From assembly GCA_038087035.1 (NCBI GenBank), contig CP051187.1, positions 1,736,001 through 1,800,000 of the forward strand: a DNA stretch of 64,000 bases, read 5' to 3'. This stretch comes from Gloeotrichia echinulata CP02. GTDB lineage: Bacteria > Cyanobacteriota > Cyanobacteriia > Cyanobacteriales > Nostocaceae. The notes under the pieces were generated by a model. The model ran no database searches. It was not told the origin of the DNA and was given only the letters and a program-made list of their open reading frames with translations. This document shows positions 42,300 to 52,259 of this stretch, piece by piece (the first letter of the stretch is position 1; the number at the start of each line of letters is the position of its first letter). The position numbers and the translations under genes are program-made.

Positions 42300-43808
42300 C
42301 TACCTCACATCGTAACCAAACAAATTGGGGTCAACTTCCCCTAACTGCAAATCTGCTAAACCATACTCAGCCCATCGCCTATCAACCATCGCTGCGACAT
42401 CTGGATCTGATTCCAAAGGCGCGCCCCATTCATGTTCGGTTTCTGGGGGAATTTTGGTAGTTGCATCAATTCCCATTCTACCACCTAAACCGATTTTTTC
42501 GCTCGCAAAATCTAACGTATCAAAGGGTGTATTTGGTAATATAAAGACATCCCTTGTGGGGTCAACTTTAGAACTAATTGCCCAGACAACTTGACGCGGG
42601 TCACGAATATTTATATCTTTATCCACAACAATGACAAATTTGGTGTATGTAAATTGTGGTAAAGCACTCCAAAATGCTAAAGCCGCCCGTCGCGCTTGTC
42701 CGGGATAGGCTTTATCAATGGAAATAATCGCGGCTTTGTAACTCAAAGCTTCCATTGGTAAGAAGAAATCGACAATTTCTGAGACTTGTTGCCGTAAAAT
42801 GGGGGTGTAAATCCGATTGAGTGCGATCGCCATCATGGCTTCTTCTTTGGGTGGACGACCGCTAAATGTTGTTAAGTAAATTGGATCTTTGCGGTGTGTC
42901 ATGCATTGGAAGCGAATCAACGGCGAATCTTCGACGCCACCGTAATAACCCATGTGGTCGCCAAAGGGTCCATCTGGTAATACTTCCCCTGGTGTAATTG
43001 TCCCTTCTAAAACAAATTCCGAATCTGCGGGAACTTCCAAATCTACGGTTTTACACTTGGCTAAGTTCACGCCAGAACCGCCGTAAAGTCCAGCAAATAA
43101 CCATTCTGATAAGTCTACAGGGATGGGGGTAGCCGCTGCCATAATAATTAGCGGGTCAACACCGAGGGCGATCGCTATTTCTAATTTTTTCCCACATTCG
43201 GCGGCTTTTCGCAAGTGTCTCGCCCCACCCCGCACTGATAACCAGTGGACGGTCATTGTCTTTGAAGATTGCAGTTGCAAGCGATACACGCCGACATTTG
43301 GCGTTCCCGTCTCACAATCCTTAGTAATTACCAATCCTAGGGTAATAATCTTGCCAGCATCACCAATATAAGGACGTATTAAAGGCAACTTATTTAGATC
43401 TAAATCATCCCCCTGAATCACCACTTGCTGACAACCGGGGAAAAAGTCCCGTCCTGGCTTGGCCTTGAGGACATCAAACAAAACTTTACCAAAGTCTATC
43501 GCCTGGGAAATCTTTTTCGGTGGCTTTGGTTGCTGGAGCATACTCAGCTTTTTCCCCAAAGTTTCCAACTCCTCTGGATGCTGCATATTCATTGCCCAGC
43601 ATATCCTTTCCAGGGTCCCCATCAAATTCACCGCCACCGGGAAGGATGTCCCTTTGACATTTTCAAATAATAACCCTGGACCCCCTTTTTGCAGCATTCG
43701 GTTAGAAATCTCCGCAATTTCTAAATCTGAGTCAACTAAAGCCGAAATTCGCTTTAATTGTCCTCTTTCTTCCAGAATTTTGATAAATCCCCGTAAATCT
43801 CTTGCCAT
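42300..43808 (-). CDS. ubiD: UbiD-family decarboxylase
   Basis: 502 residues, the full UbiD length. Markers: MARDLRGFIKILEERGQLKR, FENVKGTSFPVAVNLMGT, RDFFPGCQQVVIQGDDLDLN, VGVYRLQLQSSKTMTVHWLS and the active-site GPFGDHMGYYGGVEDSPLIR (prenylated-flavin Glu/Asp site). In cyanobacteria it acts in plastoquinone formation, removing CO2 from 4-hydroxy-3-solanesylbenzoate. Needs the prenyl-FMN of UbiX, which is not in this window. Confidence 0.93.
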   Translation of the reverse strand: MARDLRGFIKILEERGQLKRISALVDSDLEIAEISNRMLQKGGPGLLFENVKGTSFPVAVNLMGTLERICWAMNMQHPEELETLGKKLSMLQQPKPPKKISQAIDFGKVLFDVLKAKPGRDFFPGCQQVVIQGDDLDLNKLPLIRPYIGDAGKIITLGLVITKDCETGTPNVGVYRLQLQSSKTMTVHWLSVRGGARHLRKAAECGKKLEIAIALGVDPLIIMAAATPIPVDLSEWLFAGLYGGSGVNLAKCKTVDLEVPADSEFVLEGTITPGEVLPDGPFGDHMGYYGGVEDSPLIRFQCMTHRKDPIYLTTFSGRPPKEEAMMAIALNRIYTPILRQQVSEIVDFFLPMEALSYKAAIISIDKAYPGQARRAALAFWSALPQFTYTKFVIVVDKDINIRDPRQVVWAISSKVDPTRDVFILPNTPFDTLDFASEKIGLGGRMGIDATTKIPPETEHEWGAPLESDPDVAAMVDRRWAEYGLADLQLGEVDPNLFGYDVR

Positions 43809-43867
43809 TTTTCTAGTAACCGCTAAATAGTTAAGAATTGTAAAGCCCTATTTTCTATTATCAGCGA

Positions 43868-43944
43868 GATTGGGGACACAACGACCGCTCAGTGCATCGC
43901 TGGGGACTGGGGATTGGGGATTGGGGATTGGGGATTGGGGACTT
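43868..43944. repeat. GGGGATT septamer run
   Basis: CAGTGCATCGCTGGGGACTG unit followed by GGGGATT repeats. The remaining gap to 44110 holds only AT-rich DNA upstream of the kinase. Confidence 0.7.
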
Positions 43945-44110
43945 TTAGTTAAAAAAATCTTGAATTTGTAGAAAAAAAGCGCAACTTCCGCTAAAATAAT
44001 TTCCAAAATATTGTATCTGAATATACATTATAGTATTAGCTCCATCTATTAATTGGGAACAATAATCCTACAAACCGAAGAAAAATCAATTTTGCAGGGA
44101 GAAAGCGGCT

Positions 44111-47100
44111 ATGGTGAAGCTGACTGGTTACCAGATACAAGAGGAAACCTACTCCGGTAGCAGAACTCTAGTGTATCGAGGGATAAGAGAAAAAGACCAA
44201 AAACCAGTAGTGATCAAATTTTTACGCCGTGAGTATCCCAATTTCCAAGAATTGGTACAGTTCCGCAATCAATACACCATTGCCAAACATCTCCACATTC
44301 CTGGGATTATTAAAACCTATAACCTAGAAAATTACCAAAACGGCTATGCCTTAGTCATGGAAGATTTTGGCGGTATCTCCCTTCAGCAAGAGTTGCGGAG
44401 GTGGGGAGATGGGGGGATGGGGACAAGTAGGGAGGGATTGGGGGAATTTCTCACGATTGCGGTGCAAATTATTGCCGCCTTGGAAGGATTATATCACCAT
44501 AGGGTGATTCATAAAGATATTAAACCTGCCAATATTCTAATTAACCCGAATACCAAACAAGTTAAACTTATCGATTTTAGTATTGCGTCCTTACTGAAGA
44601 GAGAAACCCAAAGCTTTACTAGTCCTAACGTCTTGGAGGGGACTTTGGCTTACCTATCGCCAGAACAAACCGGAAGGATTAATCGAGGTGTAGACTATCG
44701 CACCGACTTTTATTCCTTGGGGGTGACTTTTTTTGAGCTTTTGACTGGACAACTTCCCTTCACCAGTAATGACCCGATGGAGTTGGTACATTACCATATT
44801 GCCAAGCATCCCCCAGCCGTAGACAGTATTCATAAAGATATACCCATAGTTTTGTCGGCTATTATCAGTAAACTGATGGCGAAAAACGCCGAAGATCGCT
44901 ACCAAACTGCTCACGGACTCAGACATGACTTAAAAAGGTGCTTGCGTGAATGGCAAAAAACGGGAACAATTCATACCTTTTGTTTAGCACAACGAGATAT
45001 TTGCGATCGCCTAATTATTCCCGAAAAACTCTATGGTCGGGAAGGGGAAGTACAAACCTTGTTGACAGCTTTTGAGAGGGTATGTCAAGGCGCGAGAGAA
45101 ATGATGCTTGTAGCTGGGTTTTCGGGAATTGGTAAAACTGCAGTGTTGAATGAAATCCACAAACCGATTGTTCACGCTAGGGGTTATTTTATCAAAGGGA
45201 AGTTTGACCAGTTTCAGCGAAATGTTCCTTTCTCGGCTTTTGTGCAAGCTTTTCGAGATTTGATGGGGCAAATATTAAGTGAAAGCGATGCCCAACTGCA
45301 ACAATGGAGAAGCAATATTCTGTCTGCATTGGGAGACAATGCACAAGTCATTATTGATGTAATTCCTGAATTAGAAAGAATCATTGGTAATCAACCACCT
45401 GTTCCTGAACTTTCAGGAATTGCTGCCCAAAATCGCTTTAATTTACTATTTCAAAAATTCATCAAACTTTTGACCAGTAAAGAGCATCCTTTGGTCATAT
45501 TCTTGGATGATTTGCAATGGGTAGATTCGGCTTCTCTGAAGTTAATACAATTGCTGATGAGCGAAACAGAGAGTAAATATCTATTACTAATTGGAGCTTA
45601 TCGCGATAATGAAGTTTCCAGCACACATCCCTTAATGTTGACTTTAGAGGAGATTCGTCAGGCTGAGTCCATCATAAATACTATTACCCTCACTCCGCTA
45701 AATCAATCTGACTTAAATCATCTGATTGTTGATACTTTAAATTGTCCCACTGCAGTAGCCTTACCGTTTACCCAATTAGTCCATCAAAAAACTCAGGGTA
45801 ATCCTTTCTTTACCAATCATTTTCTCAAATCTCTATATGAAGAAGGTCTAATTGCCTTTAACATTAATAATGGCTATTGGCAATGCGATATCACTCAACT
45901 CAAAGCTAAAGCCTTGACAGATGATATTGTAGAATTCATGGCGCTGCAACTACAGAAATTAGGCAAATCAACTCAAGATGTATTAAAGCTAGCTGCTTGT
46001 ATTGGTAATCAATTTGATTTGGCTACCTTGGCAATAGTAAATGAAAAATCTCAATTTGAGACGGCAGTAGATTTATGGGCTGCACTCCAAGAAGGATTGG
46101 TAATTCCGACGAGTGAAGTTTATAAGTTTTTTCAAGATGAATCTGTGGCGATTGAGCAGACTTCAGCAGCCAGTAATTATGAACAATTGACAGTATCCTA
46201 CAGATTTTTGCATGACCGAGTGCAGCAAGCAGCCTACTGTTTAATTCCTGAATGTCAGAAAAAATTCACGCACTTAAAAATTGGCAGATTACTATTCAAC
46301 AATATTCCCCAAGAGGAACGGGAAGAAAATATTTTCGAGATTGTCAATCAATTAAATATAGGATTCGACTTAATCTCAGAAGCAACAGAGCAAAATGAAT
46401 TAGCACAGCTAAATTTAATCGCTGGACAGAAAGCCAAGGACTCAACAGCTTACAGTGCGGCGGTTGATTATTTAACAATCGGCATAAATCTGCTAGCAAT
46501 AAATAGTTGGGAAAATCAATATAACCTCACCCTAAAATTATATCAAGAAGCAGCAGAAGCAGAATATCTCAGTGGTGATTTTGCGCGAATGGAAAAACTC
46601 TCTGAGGTAGTATTACACCAAGCAAAAACACTTTTAGATAAAATAAAAGTATATGAAGTAAAAATTCAAGCCGCCGTAGCCAAAAACGAACTAAATTCAG
46701 CCGTCAATACTGGTTTAAAAGTCCTCAAGCTGTTAGATGTAGAGTTTCCAGAACATTATTCTCAAGCAGATATTACCCAAGGGCTAGAGGAAATTCAGTT
46801 AGCTTTGGTCGATACACGAGTTGAGGATTTACTTAACTTACCTTCCATGACTGAACCAAGTAAATTAGCAGCCATGAAGATAATGTTAAGTATAGTCGCT
46901 GCAGCCTATGTCAGTGTACCTGAATTATATATAGGTATAGTGTTACAACTGGTTATTTTATCGATTAAAAATGGCAATTGTCGTGAATCTATCTATGGTT
47001 ATGCTGCCTATGGATTAATTCTTTGTGGTATATTAGGAGATATTGCAGCGGGTTTTGAATTTGCTCAATTTTCTCTGAGATTACTAGATAAATTTAATGC

Positions 47101-49717
47101 CAAAGCGCTACAAGCTAAGACTTTTGTAATAGTTGATGGTTTTATCAAACATTGGCAACAACATACCAAGGAAACATTAAGACCATTAATGGATGGTTAC
47201 GCTAGCGGATTGGAAACTGGAGATTTAGAATTTGCTGCCTATTGTACCTACCTTTATTTTTACCACTCATACTTTATAGGCAAGGAATTAGTTTTACTAG
47301 AAAGAGAAATGGCCGCCTACAGTGAAGCCATCAGTCAAATAAAACAAAAAACAGCATTAAATTGGCATCAAATATATTGGCAATCTGTTTTAAATTTGTT
47401 GGGTGCTTCTGAAAATACCTGTTCTTTAATTGGTCAAGCATACAACGAAAAAATTATGCTTAAACTGCATCAAACAACAGGAGAAAAGACAGCAATTTTC
47501 TACGTTTATTTTAATAAACTCATTCTTAGTTATCTATTTGGGGATTACCATCAAGCTGTTGAAAATGCAGTCATCGCACAACAGTATTTAGATGCGGTAG
47601 TTGGACTATTAGTTGTTCCTATATTCCATTTCTATGATTCTTTGGCACATTTAGCAGTGTATCCTCATGCTCCTATCTCTGAACAACAAAGCATCATCAC
47701 TCGTGTGACTATTAATCAAGAAAAAATGCAAAAATGGGCGCATCATGCTCCTATGAATCATTTACACAAGTATTATTTGGTAGAAGCAGAACGCCATCGG
47801 GTACTTGGTCAAAATTTAGCAGCAATGGATTACTATGACCCCGCCATTGCTACAGCCAAAGCAAATGAATATCTCAACGAAGAAGCTTTAGCCAACGAAC
47901 TGACAGCTAAATTTTACCTCGAATGGGGCAAAGAAAAAATTGCCCAAGTCTACCTAACTGATGCTTACTACGCCTATGCTCGCTGGGGAGCAAAAGCCAA
48001 AATTAATGACTTAGAAAAACGCTATCCGAACTTACTTTATCCAATTTTAAAACGGGAAACAATCCGCCTCAATTCTAGCGAAAAAAATTCTGTGAGTTTG
48101 AGCAACTCTCTATCAATGCATAATACCATTCAAACAATTATTTCTAATACTACAAGTATTTCAGATGCTCTAGACTTAGCAACGGTGATGAAAGCTTCCC
48201 AAGCGCTAGCTAGCGCCATAGAGATTGATAATTTAATCTCTATTTTAATGCAAGTCATTATGGAGAATGCCGGTGCAGATAAATGTGCTTTGATTTTACT
48301 CAAAGGTAATAATTTAATGATAGAAGCTACGGGTATTGGAGGAGCAACCAAAACAGATACTATCAATACCATTCGTCAATCCATAGCAGTAGAGTCAAGT
48401 CAAGATATTCCCATTACTTTAATTAAATATGTGTCTCGCACGTCAGAAACATTAGTAATGGAAGATGTTCAACATCAGAATCTTGTATTATCAGATACAT
48501 ATATTCTCCATCAGCAACCCAAAAGTTTATTATGTATCCCAATTATTAATCAAGGTAAATTTATTGGTATCCTCTACTTAGAAAATAATCTGACTATAGG
48601 AGCTTTTACAAATGAGCGCGTTGAGGTCTTAAAGCTACTCACGGCGCAAGCGGCTATTTCTTTAGAAAACGCCAAATTATATACCGATTTATCAGAAAAA
48701 ACAGCCAGATTGAAACAAGCCAATCAACAATTAGAAGATTACTCATATAATCTGGAAATAAAAGTACAAGAACGCACAGAAGAATTAAAATTTTCCGAAG
48801 CACGAGAGCGAGAAAAGGCAAATCAGCTAGAATTGACATTGCAGAAACTTTACTCCACTCAAGCCCAACTAATTCAAGCAGAAAAAATGTCCAGTTTGGG
48901 ACAGCTAGTTGCTGGTATCGCTCACGAAATTAACAATCCTGTAAATTTCATCTTTGGTAATCTTTTCCCAGCCAATGAATATATAAAGTCCTTGCTCGAT
49001 TTAATTAATTTATATCAGATAAATTATCCTCACCCCGTACCAGAAATTAAAGAAAAGATAGAAGATATTGAACTAGATTTCTTGGTTAAAGACTTGCGAC
49101 TAATATTAGAGTCGATGAGGGTGGGTTCTGAGCGAATCCAGCAGATTGTTCAATCTCTGCGGAATTTCTCGCGCTTGGATGAAGCCACCATTAAACCAGT
49201 GGATATCCACTCTGGTATTGATAGCACTATCTTGATTTTACAGCACAGACTGAAACCAAATGGCCAATATTCGGGAATTGAATTGGTTAAAAATTATGGT
49301 CAATTACCCTTAGTAAACTGCTATGCATCTGGGCTAAATCAGGTATTTATGAATCTGCTAAGTAATGCTATAGACGCTTTGCAAGAGGCTTTAGAAAAGC
49401 CAGAATTCAAAGCTCAAAAACATCCTCAGATTATGATTAGTACAGAGGTTAGTAGTTCTCACACAGTACTCATCCGCATTTCTGATAATGGTCTGGGGAT
49501 GAGCCAGTCAGTTATCAACAAAATATTTGATCCCTTTTTTACTACTAAGCCTGTGGGTAGCGGTACAGGTTTAGGATTATCAATTAGCTACTCGATTATA
49601 GTCGAACAGCATAAAGGTCATTTAACCTGCTATTCAACACCAGGCGAAGGTACAGAGTTTATTATCGAAATTCCCATAGAACAGCCATCGCAATTGTTAC
49701 AATTAACTTCAAATTAA
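44111..49717 (+). CDS. Ser/Thr kinase - AAA ATPase - GAF - histidine kinase multidomain protein
   Basis: 1868 residues. Order: Ser/Thr kinase at 1-270 with HKDIKPANILINP at about 133 and DFSIASLL; AAA/STAND ATPase with Walker A GFSGIGKTAV near 336 and Walker B VIFLDDLQWVDSAS; a long helical TPR-like stretch; a GAF domain at about 1366-1530 (LILMQVIMENAGADKCAL, SLLCIPIINQGKFIGILYLE); a coiled linker; and a histidine kinase with phospho-His in AGIAHEINNP near 1604, N-box NQVFMNLLSNAIDAL, and GLGM/GTGLGLS. Known in filamentous cyanobacteria (HstK-type hybrids). Signals unknown. Residues about 97-111 (RWGDGGMGTSREGLGE) are coded by G-rich repeat-like DNA and interrupt the kinase N-lobe. Start has a GGGAG site. 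Confidence 0.92.
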   Translation: MVKLTGYQIQEETYSGSRTLVYRGIREKDQKPVVIKFLRREYPNFQELVQFRNQYTIAKHLHIPGIIKTYNLENYQNGYALVMEDFGGISLQQELRRWGDGGMGTSREGLGEFLTIAVQIIAALEGLYHHRVIHKDIKPANILINPNTKQVKLIDFSIASLLKRETQSFTSPNVLEGTLAYLSPEQTGRINRGVDYRTDFYSLGVTFFELLTGQLPFTSNDPMELVHYHIAKHPPAVDSIHKDIPIVLSAIISKLMAKNAEDRYQTAHGLRHDLKRCLREWQKTGTIHTFCLAQRDICDRLIIPEKLYGREGEVQTLLTAFERVCQGAREMMLVAGFSGIGKTAVLNEIHKPIVHARGYFIKGKFDQFQRNVPFSAFVQAFRDLMGQILSESDAQLQQWRSNILSALGDNAQVIIDVIPELERIIGNQPPVPELSGIAAQNRFNLLFQKFIKLLTSKEHPLVIFLDDLQWVDSASLKLIQLLMSETESKYLLLIGAYRDNEVSSTHPLMLTLEEIRQAESIINTITLTPLNQSDLNHLIVDTLNCPTAVALPFTQLVHQKTQGNPFFTNHFLKSLYEEGLIAFNINNGYWQCDITQLKAKALTDDIVEFMALQLQKLGKSTQDVLKLAACIGNQFDLATLAIVNEKSQFETAVDLWAALQEGLVIPTSEVYKFFQDESVAIEQTSAASNYEQLTVSYRFLHDRVQQAAYCLIPECQKKFTHLKIGRLLFNNIPQEEREENIFEIVNQLNIGFDLISEATEQNELAQLNLIAGQKAKDSTAYSAAVDYLTIGINLLAINSWENQYNLTLKLYQEAAEAEYLSGDFARMEKLSEVVLHQAKTLLDKIKVYEVKIQAAVAKNELNSAVNTGLKVLKLLDVEFPEHYSQADITQGLEEIQLALVDTRVEDLLNLPSMTEPSKLAAMKIMLSIVAAAYVSVPELYIGIVLQLVILSIKNGNCRESIYGYAAYGLILCGILGDIAAGFEFAQFSLRLLDKFNAKALQAKTFVIVDGFIKHWQQHTKETLRPLMDGYASGLETGDLEFAAYCTYLYFYHSYFIGKELVLLEREMAAYSEAISQIKQKTALNWHQIYWQSVLNLLGASENTCSLIGQAYNEKIMLKLHQTTGEKTAIFYVYFNKLILSYLFGDYHQAVENAVIAQQYLDAVVGLLVVPIFHFYDSLAHLAVYPHAPISEQQSIITRVTINQEKMQKWAHHAPMNHLHKYYLVEAERHRVLGQNLAAMDYYDPAIATAKANEYLNEEALANELTAKFYLEWGKEKIAQVYLTDAYYAYARWGAKAKINDLEKRYPNLLYPILKRETIRLNSSEKNSVSLSNSLSMHNTIQTIISNTTSISDALDLATVMKASQALASAIEIDNLISILMQVIMENAGADKCALILLKGNNLMIEATGIGGATKTDTINTIRQSIAVESSQDIPITLIKYVSRTSETLVMEDVQHQNLVLSDTYILHQQPKSLLCIPIINQGKFIGILYLENNLTIGAFTNERVEVLKLLTAQAAISLENAKLYTDLSEKTARLKQANQQLEDYSYNLEIKVQERTEELKFSEAREREKANQLELTLQKLYSTQAQLIQAEKMSSLGQLVAGIAHEINNPVNFIFGNLFPANEYIKSLLDLINLYQINYPHPVPEIKEKIEDIELDFLVKDLRLILESMRVGSERIQQIVQSLRNFSRLDEATIKPVDIHSGIDSTILILQHRLKPNGQYSGIELVKNYGQLPLVNCYASGLNQVFMNLLSNAIDALQEALEKPEFKAQKHPQIMISTEVSSSHTVLIRISDNGLGMSQSVINKIFDPFFTTKPVGSGTGLGLSISYSIIVEQHKGHLTCYSTPGEGTEFIIEIPIEQPSQLLQLTSN

Positions 49718-49960
49718 CCTAGATATGAGGTTTTCTTAACGACATTACACCATCGCATTAGTTATTCTAATTAGGGATAAAGCATTATTTATTATAAATA
49801 AGCGTTAACCTCATCAAACATGGCCAGAATATACGATATTTTCCTGGCAGGTGGCCTGATAATCTAGCCCCTGCTAGTTTTATTTTTGTCACAAAAAATC
49901 CGGAGAATTTTTGATAGCAAAACTACCCATTATTACACACATTTAAATTTTTAAGCACAT

Positions 49961-50001
49961 TTTAACCTTAAATTCATCTTTTGTTAAAGTAACGTTAACT
50001 A
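49961..50001 (+). promoter_or_regulatory. Candidate Pho box upstream of pstS
   Basis: Four 8-base half sites with exact 11-base spacing: TTTAACCT, ATTCATCT, GTTAAAGT, GTTAACTA. The first fits the cyanobacterial PhoB/SphR consensus yTTAAyyT well; the others only partly. About 65 bases upstream of the pstS start. Gap 49718-49960 shows nothing else. Confidence 0.5.
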
Positions 50002-50066
50002 TACAGCATGTACCTTATTGGAGGCTGTGATTACAGCAGAACAAGATTCCTTAAATACGAGGTAAC

Positions 50067-51107
50067 ATGATTTTTTCGACCACCATCTTGAATCGTGTAG
50101 TTACTACTTCAGTAGTAACAGCTGCTGTTGCACTAGGTCCCATGTTTGGGGCGATCGCTCAAGCTGAAACTCTCAATGGCGCAGGCGCGACTTTTCCCGC
50201 TCCGCTGTATGAACGTTATGCTCGCGAAATTAAGAAGAAATTTCCCGATTTGAAAATTAACTACCAAGCAATTGGTAGCGGTGGCGGTATTCGTCAAGTC
50301 ATTGCTGGAACTGTTGACTTTGGTGCTAGTGATGCTGCAATGAAAGATGACGAAATCGCTAAAGTCAAGAATGGCGTTATTCTCGTACCCACCGCAGGTG
50401 GTGCGGTTTCTGTTATTTACAATCTTCCTGGTGTTAGCAACCTCAAATTGTCCCGTGAAGTGCTACCAGCAATTTTTTCTGGCAAAATTTCCAACTGGAA
50501 CGACGCTAAAATTAAAGCTGTTAACCCAGGGGTAAATCTACCAGATCAACCAATTAAATTTGCTGTTCGCGCCGATAGTAGCGGTACAACTTTCATTTTC
50601 ACCAACCATTTGAGTGCTATCAATGGTTATTTTAAGGGGAGAATTGGCGCCAACACCGCTCCCAAATGGACTCTACCAAACGTCCTCAGAGGTAAAGGTA
50701 ATCCAGGCGTTGCTGCTTTAGTAGCTCGCACTCCTGGCGCTATTGGTTATGTTGAATATAGTTACGCTGTTGCAAACAAGCTGAAATCAGCAGAAATTCA
50801 AAACAAAAAAGGAGAATTTGTCGCTCCTTCTTTACAGAGTGCAAACGCAGCTTTATCAACTGTGAAATTCCCAGATAACTACCGCGTTTTTGTTGGCGAT
50901 CCCGGACAAGGTTATCCTATCGTTGGTCTAACCTGGCTACTGATCAATAAGCAGTATGCTACTCCTGCCAAGGCTGATGCAATCAAGAAATTTGTTAACT
51001 GGGCGCTAAAAGATGGTCAAAAATTTAATGATGACCTCAACTACACCTCAATTCCTGGTGATGTTGTAAATCGCGTACTGCAAACAGTTAACAGCACTGT
51101 TAAGTAA
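50067..51107 (+). CDS. pstS: Phosphate ABC transporter substrate-binding protein
   Basis: 346 residues with a signal peptide (STTILNRVVTTSVVTAAVAL ... AIAQA). Phosphate-binding loops: LNGAGATFPAPLYERYAREI, INYQAIGSGGGIRQVIAGTV with FGASDAAM, and RADSSGTTFIFTNHLSA. It traps phosphate in the periplasm and delivers it to PstCA. GAGGT ribosome-binding site. First gene of the pst operon and probably under the Pho box at 49961. Confidence 0.96.
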   Translation: MIFSTTILNRVVTTSVVTAAVALGPMFGAIAQAETLNGAGATFPAPLYERYAREIKKKFPDLKINYQAIGSGGGIRQVIAGTVDFGASDAAMKDDEIAKVKNGVILVPTAGGAVSVIYNLPGVSNLKLSREVLPAIFSGKISNWNDAKIKAVNPGVNLPDQPIKFAVRADSSGTTFIFTNHLSAINGYFKGRIGANTAPKWTLPNVLRGKGNPGVAALVARTPGAIGYVEYSYAVANKLKSAEIQNKKGEFVAPSLQSANAALSTVKFPDNYRVFVGDPGQGYPIVGLTWLLINKQYATPAKADAIKKFVNWALKDGQKFNDDLNYTSIPGDVVNRVLQTVNSTVK

Positions 51108-51195
51108 TCTGTAATCTCGCGTCTTTTTCTTCCTAGTAGGGTGGGCTATTTGCTCACCCTACAGACATGAAAATAGTCTATTTTCTTGATTTATA

Positions 51196-52197
51196 ATGGC
51201 AAATTCATTTGAACCAGCCGACAATAATTCATCACGTCAACCTCATTTGGGTGATGAAAATCTTGACTTGACAGTTACAGGCGGCAGAATTTTTTGGTTT
51301 GACCAAGGTTTTACATGGCTGGTCTATGCTTTTGCAGTGATTACCGTCGCTGTTCTAGTTTTGATGACTTGGGTGATTTTTCACGAAGCCCAACCAGCTA
51401 TTTTTCACTTTGGATTTGGGTTTTTGTGGGGACAAGATTGGGATGTAGGTAATCAGATTTTTGGTGCATTACCTTACATTTATGGCACCTTGGTAAGTAG
51501 TGCTGTTTCAATTCTTTTGGCTGTACCAGTTGGCGTAGCAATTGCTTTGGTAACTAGTGAAAATTTCTTACCGCCACAGGTGCGAAATACCCTAGCATTT
51601 GTTGTGGAATTAATTGCGGCAATTCCCAGCGTTATTATTGGTTTGTGGGGCATTTTTGTCTTTATTCCAGTTCTGGAACCATTCCAAAAATTCCTCGCTA
51701 GCATATTCCAATGGATTCCACTGTTTAAGACAATAGACCCCTCTGGAACGAATATGTTGACTGCGGGAATTATTTTAGCAGTCATGATTCTCCCCACAAT
51801 GGCTGCAATTACTCGTGATGTATTGCTCGTTGTACCCAAAGAATTACGCAGTGCATCTATGGCTTTGGGTAGCACCCGTTGGGAAACAATATTTCGGGTG
51901 TTGTTACCAGCAGGATTTTCTGGGATTGTCAGTGCAGCAATGTTGGCGCTAGGACGAGCTTTGGGCGAAACAATGGCTGTCACAATGGTGATTGGTAACT
52001 CTGCTCAAATTAGCGCTTCTTTGCTCGATCCAGCTTATACAATTCCTTCTGTATTAGCTAATGAATTTGCTGAAGCTGAACCAGGATTACACATTGGGGC
52101 TTTAAGCTATTTGGGTTTGATTTTGTTTGCTTTGACTCTTGCTGTAAATATCGCCGCTGTACTATTAGTGCAGTGGGTTGGTAAGAAAAATAAATAG
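51196..52197 (+). CDS. pstC: Phosphate ABC transporter permease PstC
   Basis: 333 residues with six membrane helices. The permease coupling loop EELRSASMALGSTRWETIFR-like segment is present (KELRSASMALGSTRWETIFR VLLPAG). TLVSSAVSILLAVPVGVAIA and GRALGETMAVTMVIGNS are PstC hallmarks. The N-terminal 40 residues are cytosolic and variable. Forms the channel with PstA; 88 bases after pstS. Confidence 0.95.
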   Translation: MANSFEPADNNSSRQPHLGDENLDLTVTGGRIFWFDQGFTWLVYAFAVITVAVLVLMTWVIFHEAQPAIFHFGFGFLWGQDWDVGNQIFGALPYIYGTLVSSAVSILLAVPVGVAIALVTSENFLPPQVRNTLAFVVELIAAIPSVIIGLWGIFVFIPVLEPFQKFLASIFQWIPLFKTIDPSGTNMLTAGIILAVMILPTMAAITRDVLLVVPKELRSASMALGSTRWETIFRVLLPAGFSGIVSAAMLALGRALGETMAVTMVIGNSAQISASLLDPAYTIPSVLANEFAEAEPGLHIGALSYLGLILFALTLAVNIAAVLLVQWVGKKNK

Positions 52198-52259
52198 CTA
52201 CTCCAGACAGGATATATTGCCTCTACTAAACAGTTTGCCAATCATAATTTGTGAGAGAA

